Below, in pieces: positions 11,253 through 24,546 of a DNA stretch of 64,000 nucleotides (position 1 is the first letter of the stretch; every line of letters starts with the position of its first letter). The translations under genes were made by a program, and so were the position numbers. Origin of the DNA: Diplodia intermedia (Eukaryota > Ascomycota > Dothideomycetes > Botryosphaeriales > Botryosphaeriaceae); NCBI GenBank assembly GCA_021495925.1, contig JAKEKT010000075.1:113236-177235 (forward strand), given 5' to 3'. The notes below the pieces were generated by a model that worked only from the letters and a program-made list of their open reading frames with translations, ran no database searches and had not been told where the DNA came from.

Positions 11253-14200
11253 ATGAGCGTCCCACCGCCGAACGGCTCTCGATGGAGGGCCAGCCCTTTC
11301 AACAGAGGATCAGCATCTCCCTCGCCGACCCCGGTATCGGCCTCGAGCCGCCCACCGTCCATGGATCTGTCGATTCCCAAGTCACAAGTCCACGCCCGGG
11401 CTCAGTCGATAAACTCGTTAATACCCACCCGCGATGCCTCGGTGCGCGTGCGATCGAATTCGAATCGCAATAGCATGCTTGCTGGAGGCACCTTCGCTCC
11501 CAAGTTCATCAAGTCGGAGGAGATGCAGAATGCGCCACAGCTAGTCCGCGGCATCGACGGCGAAAATGATTTCTCCGGCAAGCGTTACGTCTGGTTGCGC
11601 CATCCGGAGAAGGCTTTTGTGCGCGGATGGGTTGTCGAGGAGCTCGAAGGAAACAATCTGCTCGTACAATGTGACGATGGCGATGTAGGTGTTGTACCTT
11701 GCAGGCTCTGATCGAAGGCTGACTTGGTGCACAGCAACAAACGGTGGACGCAGACACTGTCGACAAAGTCAATCCTGCCAAATTCGACAAGGCTGATGAC
11801 ATGGCCATGCTCACACACCTGAATGAGGCGTCAGTAGTGCACAACCTCCACCAGAGGTACCAGGCCGACCTGATCTACGTAAGTCACAGCACAAGATAAC
11901 GCTCCGGCATTCGCTGACGTTTGTACAGACTTATTCAGGCCTCTTCTTGGTTACTGTGAATCCCTATTGTCCCCTGCCAATCTACACGCGTGACTACATC
12001 AACATGTACAAAGGCCGAAGCCGAGAGGATACCAAGCCGCATATCTATGCCATTGCCGACGAGGCTTTTAGAAACCTAGTCGACGAGGGTGAAAACCAGA
12101 GCATTCTGGTAACGGGCGAATCCGGTGCGGGTAAGACCGAAAACACGAAAAAAGTCATCCAGTATCTGGCAGCTGTGGCAACCGGCGACAGCAACACACC
12201 AGGCCGGAGGAAAGCCAGTGGTCGGCAAATGTCGAATTTGTCGGAGCAGATTCTTCGGGCCAACCCGATCCTAGAAGCCTTCGGTAACGCGCAGACGGTG
12301 CGGAACAATAACTCGTCAAGATTCGGAAAATTCATCAGAATTGAATTCACCCGCACTGGGCAGATTGCTGGAGCTTACATCGACTGGTACCTGCTGGAGA
12401 AGTCGAGAGTTGTGCGAGTGAACTCAAGCGAGCGCAACTACCATGTCTTTTACCAACTTCTTCAGGGGGCACCCGCCCAAATGAAAAAGGACTTCCTCTT
12501 GGATGGCAAGGATCTGGAAGATTTCGAGTATACCAAGCACGGCAATGACACAATCAGTGGGGTCTCCGACTCGGACGAATGGAATTCTCTGGTCGAGGCC
12601 TTCATTATCATGGGTTTCTCCGAGAAGGAGCAGCATGAGATTCTCAGAACAATAGGCGCGGTCCTCCATCTTGGAAATATCACAGTGATCAAGGAGAGTA
12701 TCCGTGCTGACCAGGCCGCTTTCGATCCCGACGCAGAAGCACAAGCCGACAAAGTTGCCCGTCTCCTCGGAATCCCTGTCGAGCCATTCATCAGAGCCCT
12801 TTTGCATCCAAGGGTGAAGGCTGGCCGGGAATGGGTCGAGAAGGTCCAAACACCGGAGCAGGTCCGTCTAGCAGTTGATGCACTCTCGAAGGGTATCTAC
12901 GAGCGCGGCTTTGGTGACCTGGTCGATCGGATCAACCGACAACTTGACCGCTCGAATGCCGGCTCTGATGACTCGCACTTTATCGGTGTCCTTGATATCG
13001 CTGGTTTCGAGATTTTCGAAGAGAACAGCTTCGAGCAACTGTGCATCAACTACACCAACGAGAAGCTTCAGCAATTCTTCAACCACCACATGTTCGTTCT
13101 TGAGCAGGAGGAATACGCGAGAGAGCAAATTGAGTGGAAGTTCATCGACTTTGGCCGGGACCTACAGCCTACCATTGACCTCATCGAAGTATCGAACCCC
13201 ATTGGTATTTTCTCCTGTCTTGACGAAGACTCTGTCATGCCCAAAGCTACCGACCGGACCTTCACGGAAAAACTCCACCAACTTTGGGACCGGAAGACGC
13301 CGAAATACAGACGCTCCATGCTCCGGCAGGGCTTCATGCTTACCCATTACGCGGCCGAAGTTGAGTATTCGACAGAGGGTTGGCTGGAAAAGAACAAGGA
13401 TCCCCTCAATGACAACGTCACTCGCCTGCTTGCCTCGTCTACTGAAAAGCACATCGCCAAGCTCTTCGCCGATTGCGCCGACACAGAAGAGGAGGCGGGT
13501 GCGACTCGCAATAGGGTTAAGAGGGGCCTTTTCCGGACTGTTGCCCAGAGGCACAAGGAGAACCTTTCGAAGCTCATGGGTCAATTGCACTCTACTCACC
13601 CTCACTTCGTGCGCTGCATTCTGCCTAACCACAAGAAGCGGCCGAAGCAGTTCAGCGCACCACTCGTTCTGGATCAATTACGGTGCAACGGTGTGCTTGA
13701 GGGCATCCGCATTGCACGCACTGGTTTCCCCAACAGACTGCCTTTCGCTGAGTTCCGTCAGCGATATGAAATCCTCTGCAGAGATATCCCGAGAGGTTAC
13801 CTGGAAGGACAGGTCGCGGCTAGGATGATTTTGGAGAACCTCGATTTGGACAAGTCTTTCTATCGCGTCGGTCTCACCAAGGTCTTCTTTAGGGCAGGCG
13901 TCCTGGCCGAGCTCGAAGAGCAGCGCGACGTTGTGATCAGTAAGATAATGGCTCGGTTCCAGTCAGTTGCGCGTGGCTACATGCAAAGGCGTATTGCACA
14001 CAAGCGACTATACAGGGCCGAGGCAACACGGGTCATTCAGCGTAACTTCCAGGTTTACCTGGACCTCCAGGCGAACCCATGGTGGCAGCTTTTCGTTCGC
14101 ATGCGTCCTCTTCTTGGTGCCACCAGGCAAGCCCAAGAAGTCAAGAAGCGTGACGAAATGATTCAGAAACTCGAAGAGCAACGCCAGGCTGAGCTCGCTG

Positions 14201-17200
14201 AACGCGAAAGGGTCGAGGATGAACGCCGACGTGCTGAGGGCGAGATCCAGCGGATCCAGGAGACTTTGGAGAGTGAACGTGCCCTAGCCATCGACAAGGA
14301 GGAGATATTCAAGCGCCTTCAAGTGCGCGAGGCTGAACTTGTCGAAAAGCTTTCTGAGGCGGAGGCTGATTCAGAAAACCTTGAGGAGCAGTTGAGCGAG
14401 TTGATGATCGCCAAAAAGAAGACTGAAGAGCAGGCCGACGAGTGGAGGAAAGAGCTGGAGCAAGCTGGAGATATCATAAGCGGTCTCGAGACAGAAAAAC
14501 AGGAGCTTGTCAACCAGATTACGGAGCTGGAGCTGCAGGTCTCCGAACTGGAGAATTCCCGGACTCAAAGGACTGCGGCGGAGGAGAAGCTTCAGCAAGA
14601 ACTCAACATGCTCAACAGCCACCTCTCTCTCAAGGAAAAGAAGCTCCAGGATCTGGAGGAGAAGATGTTGAAGAACGATCAGGAACTGGACATCAAGCTG
14701 GCGAACGCAACCAAGGACCTCACCTCGGCTAGAAAGCAAGTCAAGGACCTCATCGACGAGAACCGCGAGGTAAGGAAGCAGATGACCGACTTGTCGAACA
14801 GCGCCACCAGTTACGAAGACCTCGTCCGGCGCAAAGATAGCGAGCTTGCTATACTCAAGTCGGAGAACAGGCAATACGAGTCCGATCGCCAAAAGTTTGA
14901 TACTGAGAAGAAGTCCTTGACGACCCGTCATGAAAACGTCCAAGCACAGCTTCGTGAGGTCAAGGCGGAGATGGAGGCCATCCAATCTGCCAAAGCTCAG
15001 CTTGAGCGTGAGGCTGCCGATGCGAAAAAGCTTCTTGACGCAAAGCTGTCTGAGGACGCCGAATTTGTGGAGGACCGCCGAATTCTTGAGCAACAGCTCC
15101 AGGATCTCAAGGCTGAGCTCTTCCAAATCCAAACCGAACTCAGTCGGGAGAGGCAATCGAGGGATGACGTGGAAATGCTTGGTGAGCACAAGTACAACGA
15201 GCTCAAGCAAGACTACGACACTCTCAAAGAGGCCAAGGTCACCATCGAGAAGGAGATGTATGTCCAACAGGACGTCCTCCGCCGTGCCAATGAAGGCAAG
15301 GCGGCTGCTGAAAAGGAACAGAAAAACTACCAGGATGAGCTTCGGCAAATCAGGCAACAGTATCTCCAGCTCCAAGAGCAGAAGTTGGAGGCCGATGCGA
15401 GCGCCGAGCAAAATCTGGTGAAGATGGCAACCGAGCGCCAGACTGCCTTGCGCCAACAGTTGGAGGCCAAGGACGCTCAGATGGAGGAACTTGAAGCTGA
15501 GCGTGCCCGTTTGAACACTGAGGTTCAGGGTCTTACTCAAATGATTGCTGAATCGGACACGTATCGGGCGTACAATGATCAGCACAAGGAGCGCCTTGAG
15601 CGCGAGCTCGTCACGTTCAAGGGACGCCTTGCCGCCTCTGAGAATGACAACCGCGCCCTGCTCAACAAGATCCAGCAGAAGAACCTGGACATTGCCAGAT
15701 CCAACTCCAGGGCCGGCGACAGCCAACGTACGAGGATCTCCCAGCTCACGAACGAGAAGACCAAGCTCGAGGACGAGAATAAGAAGCTTCAGCGCCAGGT
15801 AGAGGATTCCCAGCTCATGTTAACGTCCCTTGAGAAGCAGAAAGAAAAGCTTTCTCTCGGCTTGGAGGACCTGAACCACGAAATCACTCGCGAGCAAATG
15901 GCCAGCCGGAACGCCGAAAAGTCGGCCTCGACCGCTAATCTTCAACTGGCCGATGCGAACCGCAAGCTTGAGACGGAGAGACAGTTGAGGACACAAGCTC
16001 AGGCAAACAACAGGACCCTTCAGTCGACTTTGGAGAATGCGGAGAATGAACTTGCCGAGTGTCGCAATCAGCTTGTGCTCCTTCGCAAGGTCTTCGAGCC
16101 TGATGCGAATGAAGACGAGGAGGGCACCTATGAGTCCGCGAAGGCCGGTATTGACAAGGCTGTCGACCTGGCGAAGAAGCTCGACGCGGCTCAGATTGCT
16201 CTGCGACAGGCCAACGAGAGGGCAATTAACGCTGAGATCCTGGTTGAAGAACTTCGGGAGCGCTATGACGGAGAGATCAACGATCTTGACGCCAGGCATT
16301 CGAACTCGAAGCGTGCTCTGCTCGAGGAACTGAGCCAGAACCAACTGAACCAGGCACATACCCGACACACCCCTAGTGCCTGGAGAAGGGACTCTGAGAT
16401 CAAACGCCCCTTCACACCCCCTAACGGCACCTTCGCCCAGCGACAGCTCAGCAATGCCACGCACGACTCTGCTCGCTCGGAGAAGAGCGTCGACACTGTC
16501 ACATTCAACAACAAGATGGACATGGCAGCCGAACTTGAGATGGTACAGAACCAGCTCCAGATGTCAGAGATGCGCTCTCGCCATTTGCAAAACCAGTTGG
16601 ACCGCTCGCCCACTAAGAGTTGGGAGGAGGAGAGCCCTAGCATGCGGAGAATGCAGAAGCTTGAGCGCGAGAACTTCCGCCTGCACGACATGCTCGACGA
16701 CTCGGCGAGGAAGGTCTCGTCTTTGGAGCACGACCTCCGCAACGGCCAACTTTCGCTCACCGAGGTCCAGACGAAGTCGTACGAGGAGCTCTATGACCTT
16801 CTCAACTCTCAGGAGCATGCGAGGAAGTCGATTCTGCAGTCGCACAACTCTCTTGTGAATGAACTGGCCAGCGCAAAGACTGCTTTCGATGAGCTGAAGC
16901 AGACCAGGCGAGAGATGGAGGTTGAGCTTCGCGACTCGCGGTCCGAGCTTGCTGATGTGAACTATGAGCGCGAGCAGGAGGCTGCCAATCACTCCCAACT
17001 CCTACAAGAGTTCTCTGACCTTCAGATCAGGCTGGACAACGAGCAATCCAAACTTCTCGATGTCACCTCCAGCCTCAACCTTTACAAGAGCAGAGCGGAC
17101 GAGTACTTCAGCAAGCTTGAACAAGCAGAGATTGCTGTGCTCAAGGCATCCCGCGCCGAACAGTTCGCTAAGACGCAATCCCGCGAAGCCGAAGATCAGT

Positions 17201-18645
17201 GCGCCAGCATCATGGCTGAGCGCCAACAGATGGACAACATGGTCGAGGATCTGCAGAGACAGACACAACAATACGAGGAACGTATCGAGGATCTCTCCGC
17301 CGACCTTGAAGCCGCCCTTCAGGCCAAGAAGCGTCTTCAGAATGAGCTTGAGGACTACCGCAGCCAGCGCGCTATCGACATCGAGGACACTGAGGCATCG
17401 ATGGAATCAACCCGCAAGAAGTATCAGGCCGAAATGTCGACCCTCTCCGAGGAGCTGGAGCAGGAACGCCACAACATCATCCGTGTGCGCGAGGAGAACG
17501 GCCGCTTGCACGAGGAAATCGAGAACTGGCGCGCCAAGTGGGACGATGAAATTCTCAACAGTTCGACTTGGGCCAAGGAGAAGGGCCGCTTGGAGATGAC
17601 GCTGCAGGACCTCAGCAATTCTCGTGATGAGGCTGTCAGCGCGCACAACGAAGCCCAAGGCAAGATTGTCAACCTGCTCTCTCAGGTTAGAAGCCTCCGG
17701 ACCTCCGTTGATGACGCCTCTGCGGAGCGCGACTCTCTTCTTAAGGAGAAGAAGGGACTTGAGTCCCGCCTTGCCGAGGCTGCTGACCGCTTGGACGAGC
17801 TGGCCCGCAGCGAGAGTCCCAGTCTCAGGAACGCCGCTGAGGTGGATCGCGAGCTGCTCGAACTCAAGTCTGGCCTCGCCCAACAGGAAGATATCGCATC
17901 GGCTGCTGTTGGCAAGATGAGGCGTGCTGAGGCTTTGGGCCAGGAGCTCCAAAAGGACCTCGTGGCCGAGCGCGAGGCCAACGTGAAGCTTCACACGGAG
18001 AAGGCCAGCATCGAGAAGAAGGTCAAGGACCTGCAGCTCCGTCTCATCGACTTGGAGACCAAGAGCTTCTCTTCCGCCAGCCAGGACGTCAAGTACCTGC
18101 ACGGCCGTATCCAGGAGCTCGAGAAGTCCCTCGAGGAGGCCCACACCACGCGCAACACCGAGTCCCGCGCCAACCGCAACATCGACCGCACCGTCAAGGA
18201 CCTGCAGCAGCAGATCGAGCGCCGCGAGCGGGCCAATGCCAGCATCAGCGAGGACCTCGCCAAGTCGCGCGAGAAAATCTCCACCCTCCTGTCGGCCATC
18301 GACGAGCTGCAGTCGTCTGACTCGACGCACCAGCTCGCGGCCAAGCGTGCGGAACGCGAACTCCGCGAAGAACGCGAGACACGGCTGCGCGTGGAGCGTG
18401 AGCTCGAGGGCTGGAAGGGCCTGCGCATCGAGCGCAGGAGCGCGCTCGGCGTGCCCGGCAACGGTCAGTACGGCGGCGGGAGCGATTACGGCGGCGGTGG
18501 TGGCGGTGGTGCCGGCTCTCGGCGCGATAGCTACGCGGAGCTGCTGAGCGAGCTGCAGCCGCCGAGGGCGCTGGGCGGTCCCACGGGCAGCATGAGGAGC
18601 AGCATGAGACGCGCGAGCAACGGCACAAGGAACAGTTTTTTGTAG
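11253..18645 (+). CDS. myoB: class II myosin heavy chain
   Basis: Conventional myosin that drives the cytokinetic actin ring at septa in filamentous fungi (A. nidulans MyoB type). Three exons, 11253-11684, 11735-11878 and 11929-18645, with introns of 50 bp each; 2,430 residues. An SH3-like N-domain (RYVWLRHPEKAFVRGWVV) lies near residues 112-145. The P-loop GESGAGKT is at about 255-262, switch I NNNSSRFGKF near 318 and switch II DIAGFEIFEEN near 548; the motor ends near 865. IQ-like segments with Arg/Gln follow (FQSVARGYMQRR), then about 1,400 residues of heptad-rich coiled coil, broken near a Pro-containing hinge (RHTPSAWRRDSEIKRPF). The tail ends in a Gly-rich, basic, Ser-containing non-helical piece. 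The last exon is uninterrupted for 6.7 kb. Class II is inferred from the two-part motor and long coiled coil. Confidence 0.95.
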
Positions 18646-19530
18646 ATGGGTCCGCCCTTAGCGGGGAGAACGTCAGGCGCACTGCTGATGATGGCGCGAG
18701 GATCGATAGCGTTGTTATGGACGACGGGGCGTTGGATGGTTTGGTAAGCGCTAAGGGCGGAGGGGATCGTGGTAATGAGGGCGGGCATCATGATGGATTA
18801 CTATACGACGACGACGACGACGACTCGAATGATGATGGAAACAACCACCGGGGGCCAGGCGTCACTGTTGGGCGGAGGGGCACTATAAAGGTCATTATTC
18901 GGTCGATGGCGTTCTTGTGATGGGAGGATTTACCTTTTCTCGTTTTGTAGTATCCCGCTTTTCTTTTGGGGTGGTTAGGGATTGATTCCATTGAACGCGA
19001 GGCAAAGAGTGTGTGTACTAGGTATTTACTTTTACGCTAATTTTACTTCTTCTACTGAGTGTCTTTGTTCTCGACTGAGGTGTTTGGAGTTTCGCGTGTG
19101 CGTGTACCTGCAGCTGGGCAAGAGATGGAGCCACCCTTCACTACAACATTAATACATTCGATAGGGAAGTTCCAAGTGATAGCATCACGCTTCAAGAAAG
19201 CGTTGTCAGCCAAAGATTCTCAATTACAATTCAAGCGAACTTGATCAGATCCGACATGTGAGCTTGAAGTGGGTGACTGGTTGCGAGGTCGCACTTACCA
19301 AGTCTATCCTGATGACTGCTCCTCCTCCTGCCTGCAAATGCTAATAAGTGAGGGTCGCACCGGATGACGCACGGGTTCGGAACTCATTCACAAACTGTCT
19401 GCGCCATTAAATTCCTCCACTGTCTTTCTTCCATCCCCCCAACCTCTTTCTCTACCCACCCCAAACAACTCCAAGCTCAAACACCGAAGACGGACAACCG
19501 ACCAAGGGTCTACACAGAGCACCCGCGGCA
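18646..19530. other. intergenic between myosin and BTB-like gene
   Basis: 3' flank of the myosin gene and promoter of the next gene. A short GAC triplet run sits near 18808-18822. A pyrimidine-rich stretch at about 19420-19465 precedes the next ATG. No gene is supported. Confidence 0.5.
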
Positions 19531-21065
19531 ATGGCCCCACTCTCTCCATCGGCCTCTCCTCCGCGAGATGCTTTCCCTTCGTTTGCGAACGGAGACGTCG
19601 ACATCGTGCTCACGCCCGTCCAGAAGCTTCGCCTGCATTCTGACGTCCTCCGCGGCGCATCCGACAAACTGAAAGAGTTGCTCACCATCGACTACGCCGC
19701 CGTGCTGAGCAGGAAGGCACTCAGCGAGGGCGTCAACGTCCGGCACCGCCTCGAGCTCGTCGATGTCTCGACCACTCCTGGCGACAGTGTAGGCAGGCTG
19801 GTCATGATCGTAAGCAACCCGCCCGCGCGCCCTTTCTTTCTTCCTTCTTGGGGACTCTCTAACAGTAACTTTCCCGATCGCAGAAACTCGACCACAACGG
19901 CCGCCCCGCGCCCAACCCAGGCACCCCCCGCGCATCCATGGCGCTCTCCTCCCACGGCGCCGACCCGGCCTCGCGCGCCATCCTCTCCGCCTGGCTCTCC
20001 GCCTTCGGCGCGCTCTACGGACGCGAGATGCACCTTAACACCCAGAACCGATCCGCCGTCAACATGGCCGACGAGGACTACAGCGACTACAACGACGACG
20101 AGGAAACTCTCCACCACCACCACCACCACCAGAACAGGAAGACGACGACGACGACGACTGCGGCGACCATGACGGATCTCCGCGACATCATCGCCGCGAC
20201 GTCGACCGTCCTCGACGTCGTCGACTACCTCGCCCTGCCGCCCAGCATGGTGGCGCCGCTGGAGCTGGCGCTGCTGGGCACGGAGCAGACGCTGTGGCAG
20301 AGCGTGTGCGCGGCGCCGCTGGCGTGGGTCGAGCTGGGCGCGCGGCTGCGCAGCTTCGCCATCTGGCGCGAGGCGGCGGTGCACGTCGTCGGCGGCTGGG
20401 GCGACGGGGAAAGCGGCGGTAGCTGCGAGTGGAGCGTCGCCGAGAAGCGCGCGCTCAGGGAGGAGGTGAGGGAGCTGTGCGAGCGCAAGGCGGCGCGGTT
20501 CGAGAGGTGGAAGGAGGAGCTGGAGGAGAGGCTGGTCGGGTACATGCACGAGAAGCTGCGGTGGGACGTCGGTCGGGAGAGGGGCAAGGGCAAGAAGGAC
20601 CACGAGCCCGACGTGTTTTACTGGCAGGCGCAGGTCCTCTGGGGACGGTGGCTGGCGGCGAGGTTCAGGGAGGGCGAGGGCAAGAGGGCGAAGGATGGCG
20701 GGATGGCGCTGTACCGGATGATCTGGGAGGGCAGGTTCTGCGATGCGGTCGAGGAGCAGGCGAAGCTGGCGCCGTTGACGCCGGGCGGCAGGAAGGTGGT
20801 GAGCGAGATCGTCGACGAGATGAAGAGGGACCTGAAGAAGATGGTCGAGGGCGCCATGATCTCGAAGCTCAAGCTTGATCAGAGCAAGATGCCGGCGAAC
20901 AGGATGACCCCGTTCGTCATCGAGATGCGCAACGCGCCGTGGAACAAGAAGGAGATCGACCACCGGGGCTCGGCTCACCGTAACAAGCGGCCTCGACTGG
21001 AATCCGAGATGAGGCAGGTTCCGGACGAGGAAGACGACCTTGAGGATCACATCGCTCAATCCTAG
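19531..21065 (+). CDS. BTB/POZ-like hypothetical protein
   Basis: Fungal protein of 486 residues, not characterised. Two exons, 19531-19809 and 19884-21065, with a 74 bp intron (GTAAGC donor, CGCAG acceptor) joining LVMI to KLDHNG. The N-terminal part, with DVDIVLTPVQKLRLHSDVLRG, looks like the start of a BTB/POZ fold as used by fungal BTB proteins, which usually bind partner proteins; this is a fold-level guess. Residues 150-180 hold an acidic stretch, a His run from CAC codons and a Thr run. The rest is helical and charged, ending in a basic patch (HRNKRPRLES) that could serve nuclear import, and an acidic tail. It follows the myosin gene on the same strand and converges on the complex I subunit gene. 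Confidence 0.75.
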
Positions 21066-21569
21066 TCCCTGGACTCGCCATGACTTTGGAAAACGAAACG
21101 GGGGAAGATGGAACGGGAAAAGGTGATCTGAGTTCCTCTTTTGGCCATTGTTTCTGGGCTGGAGCAACTCACTGCTCGAGGGCCCGTGAGACTAACGGCC
21201 ATTTTCTGCTGCAAGGCGGAGGAAACAGATTGAAGATCGAGAACAGTCGAGTTGAACCAAATTCCACTAGACTTGGCAACTACTGTAGAAAGGCACGGTG
21301 TAGACTGAAAAAGAAAATAGCAGTGTTGATGACAGAGCCCAGCACCTTGCACTTTGGAATTTGGTATTGGTGTACAGAAAAACATACAGACCGCACGCAA
21401 TCATGCTCCTGGCCGGTCTTGATATCAGCAAAGCCGACTTCTGCCCTACGCGTGGCATATTCTTCCACATCTATTCACACTCTCAGCTGCGGAGACGGCG
21501 TGCATCTAGACGGTGTCTCCCGATTTCAATTCTTGAATTCAATATTATCCCATCCACTTCTCCGTGGAC
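21066..21569. other. convergent 3' flanks
   Basis: 504 bp between two converging genes. Likely UTR sequence; no other element is seen. Confidence 0.5.
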
Positions 21570-21939
21570 CTAGTCATCGTAGCCCTCAGGAATCTGCCTG
21601 GGGCCCTTGGGGACTGCAGAACGACCCACACGTTAGTGACGATCCTGACTGAAAACCTGGCCTCGCCCTCAATGCCGATTTGCGCTCTCCATCCCTCTAC
21701 AGATGCCCTCTCGCGCGTCGCTTCCAGGGCCGTATTCCGCGGGCGCACTTACTCGGGTAGGTGAACGGAATGGGCGGGCGGCCAACCGCGTCGCCGAGAA
21801 GGTTGCGGATGGGAGGGACGGCGACGACGGTGGCAGGACCGCAGAGACCGATGATGATGGAGTAGAAGATGGCGGGCTTCTCGTGGGAGCACCAGCGCAG
21901 GTAGCGGATGGGCTGGGACCAGAAGCGCGGGGTCGACAT
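21570..21939 (-). CDS. nuo9.5: mitochondrial complex I 9.5 kDa subunit
   Basis: Accessory subunit of NADH:ubiquinone oxidoreductase in the mitochondrial inner membrane. Two exons, 21939-21753 and 21613-21570, with a 139 bp intron (GTAAGT donor, CTGCAG acceptor) give 76 residues. The start MSTPRFWSQPIRYLRW and the helix PAIFYSIIIGLCGPATVVAV match the fungal NUO9.5 family, and splicing restores the conserved end FTYPIPKGPRQIPEGYDD. A single membrane helix lies at about residues 22-42. The second exon is only 44 nt, so automated calls may miss it and read through into the intron. It is divergent from the WBP1 gene, 311 bp away. Confidence 0.92.
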
Positions 21940-22250
21940 GGCGGGCGGGTCGCGGACGAGTCGTGGGCTTTGGGCGGCGGGGCACAGGCGGAATTGGAGG
22001 GCGGCGGGGGGCGCAATGCGGGATTGGGGGCGCGCGGAGGTTGATCGTGAGGTCGGCGTTGGAGGTCGCTGCTGACTACGCGGGCGGTGATTGGCGTTTG
22101 GGGCAGCGCGGCGGAGGGTGGGATTCTCCGTGGCGTCAGAGCTCCCCGGGTCTTGGCGCTGCGTGTGCGTCTGTCCGCATACGTTGCCCCTACAAGCTCA
22201 CGACACGCAGCTTGCCAATTGCCTCCTCCGCCCACTCCATTGCCAGCACA
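21940..22250. promoter_or_regulatory. shared divergent promoter, nuo9.5 / wbp1
   Basis: Only 311 bp separate the two start codons, so the region must serve both genes. It is GC-rich with no clear TATA box, typical of housekeeping promoters. Confidence 0.6.
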
Positions 22251-23779
22251 ATGAAGTGGTTGACTTCGCTCCTGCTGCTCGCCCTCGTTGGCATTGCCAG
22301 CGCCCTCAGCGCCGCTGGCTCCCGGACACTGGTCGTGCTCGAGGACGAAGCTGACAAGGACAAGTATTCGCAATTCTGGTCCGACCTCACTGGTACCGCG
22401 CCCAATTGCCCCTCCCATTCTACTGATGGCTGACTCCGCTTCGCTGCAGGTCGTGGCTTCTCCCTGACCTTCAAATCGCCCAAGGACGACTCGCTTGCGC
22501 TGCTCAGGCTCGGCGAGCGCGCCTACGACCATGTCGTGATCCTCCCCACCAAGTCCAAGGGCCTCGGCCCCAATCTCGCGCCCCAGTTGCTCGTCGACTT
22601 CATCAACAAGGATGGAAACATTCTGCTGGCTCTCTCCGGCGAATCCGCAATTCCCAGCCAGGTCGTCAGCGTGCTGCTCGAGTTCGACATCCACTTGCCC
22701 ACCGACCGCAATGCGCTGACCGTCGACCACTTCAACTACGACAAGACCTCCGCCGCTGAGAAGCACGACGTCCTTGTTGTCGACCGCCCCAAGAAGCAGA
22801 AGACCGGCGTCAAGAACTACTTCTCTGGCGAAGGTGTTCTGGCTGTGCCGCACGCCGTTGGCCACACTCTGGGCAACGACAGCCCGCAGTTGGTCCCCAT
22901 CCTGCGCGCTCCGAGCACGGCATACGTCTACAACCCCAAGGAGGACTCCGAGGCGGTTGAAGACCCGTTCGCCGTTGGAGAGCAGCTGGCGCTCGCTTCC
23001 GCTTTCCAGGGCCGCAACTCTGCTCGCCTGACGGTTCTCGGCTCCGCTGAGATGCTCCAGGATGCCTGGTTCGACGCCAAGGTTGACCGCAACAGCGTGA
23101 AGGGAAAGACTGCCAACAGGGAGTTTGCCAAGCAGCTCACTGCCTGGGCTTTCAAGGAGGTCGGCGTCCTTAAGGTCGGCCGCCTGCAGCACTTCCTCAA
23201 CGAGGGTGCCGCTCCCGCCGGCCTCAACAGCTCTGACTTGAATGTCGTTGAGCACAACCCCAAGATCTACCGCATCAAGAACGACGTGGTGCGTACAATC
23301 ACCTAAGCGCCATGAACTCCGGGCATTTCCGCTGACAGGTAATACAGACCTACCAGATCGAGATCTCCGAATACGTCGAGGACCACCTCGAGCCTTTCCT
23401 CCCGGCGAAGGGCGACGCCGTCCAGCTCGAGTTCTCAATGCTCTCGCCCTTCCACCGCCTCGAGCTGACGCCCCTGCCGCCGTCGCCGACGCATCCCAAC
23501 TCCACCATCTTCACCGTCGACTTCCGCCTGCCCGATCAGCACGGTATCTTCAACTTCCGCGTCAACTACAAGCGCCCCTTCCTCACCAGCCTCGACGAGA
23601 AGCGTGAGGTTACCGTCCGCCACTTCGCCCACGACGAGTACACGCGCTCGTACGGCATCAGCGGCGCTTGGACCTGGGTCGCCGGCATCTGGGTGACCGT
23701 CGCCGGCTGGTTGGGCTTCGTGGCGCTTTGGCTGTACTCGGCGCCCAGGCAGGCCGGCGGCGCGAAGAAGTCGCAGTAA
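22251..23779 (+). CDS. wbp1: oligosaccharyltransferase subunit WBP1/OST48
   Basis: Essential subunit of the ER complex that transfers the dolichol-linked glycan to Asn in nascent proteins. Three exons, 22251-22392, 22450-23288 and 23348-23779, with introns of 57 and 59 bp; 470 residues. A signal peptide (MKWLTSLLLLALVGIASALS) is followed by the lumenal domain beginning RTLVVLEDEADKDKYSQFW and a family-typical DHVVILPTKSKGLGPNL. One membrane helix lies near the C-terminus (WVAGIWVTVAGWLGFVALWL). The last four residues are KKSQ, a KKXX dilysine signal as in other WBP1 proteins, which keeps it in the ER. The upstream frame is open before the ATG, but the signal peptide fixes the start at 22251. 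Confidence 0.95.
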
Positions 23780-24519
23780 CGGGCTTGGGTGTGGTTGGAA
23801 TTATGAAAAATAAAGGAGGCATATAGTTGGATTTAGCTGGGGGGCCTTTTTTTTTTCTCTCGTGCTAGAGGAAAAGAAGAAAAACGGTGTTTTATTTTGT
23901 CACGGTCTCGCCCTTTTCTGTGATTGCTTCTGCGTGTGGAGATCGTGGTGTGTCAGGCGAGTATATCCAATATGTATATGGTTTGGAAGATGAGGAAACG
24001 AAAAACTTTGAAAGGCTTCATGAATGCAGTTTGTTTGTCTTTTGGGAAGCTCTTCGGCGTGTAAAGTCTGATTAAAGAGGGGGGGTTTTCTCTTGCAAGG
24101 AATGTTGATACATATTATGTGAATTGAATGTCAACAGTGTTTGTCCTCTGCTTCACGTCATTTTGCGCATGTTGAAGGCGACATTGTTATGTCTGCGCGA
24201 TTCATATCATCAAATCACACCATGAATGGATCCAGGATATAATGCCATCCTGAACTCATCTTTGAATGCATTTGATTTCACTCCGTGATCATTCGATCCC
24301 AATATCTAGGTTTAGATGCAGATTCAAAGCTTCAATGCGACGGTAAAGCTCAATTGCACACGGTACTGCAAAAACGAGGATCTCGACAGATATCTGCGGG
24401 CGCCAGAGACAAACGCGTGAGACACGATCAAATGACCGTAAGTAATCCATGGCGGGGCGGGCCCTGCACGTGAGTAGGACGCCAGCGGGCGAGGGTAGGT
24501 GTGGGAGGCAAAGGGCAGG

Positions 24520-24546
24520 CGCACATGCACATGCACATGCACATGC
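24520..24546. repeat. hexamer tandem repeat (ACATGC)n
   Basis: About four copies of a six-base unit in non-coding DNA. Confidence 0.8.

Noticed and set aside
14371..15726. 451-codon minus-strand open frame inside the myosin gene
   Set aside because: Antisense shadow of the coiled-coil codons, Leu-rich with no independent support.
19692..21167. 491-codon minus-strand open frame
   Set aside because: A shadow of the GC-rich BTB-like gene on the other strand, with low-complexity Arg/Pro/Leu composition.
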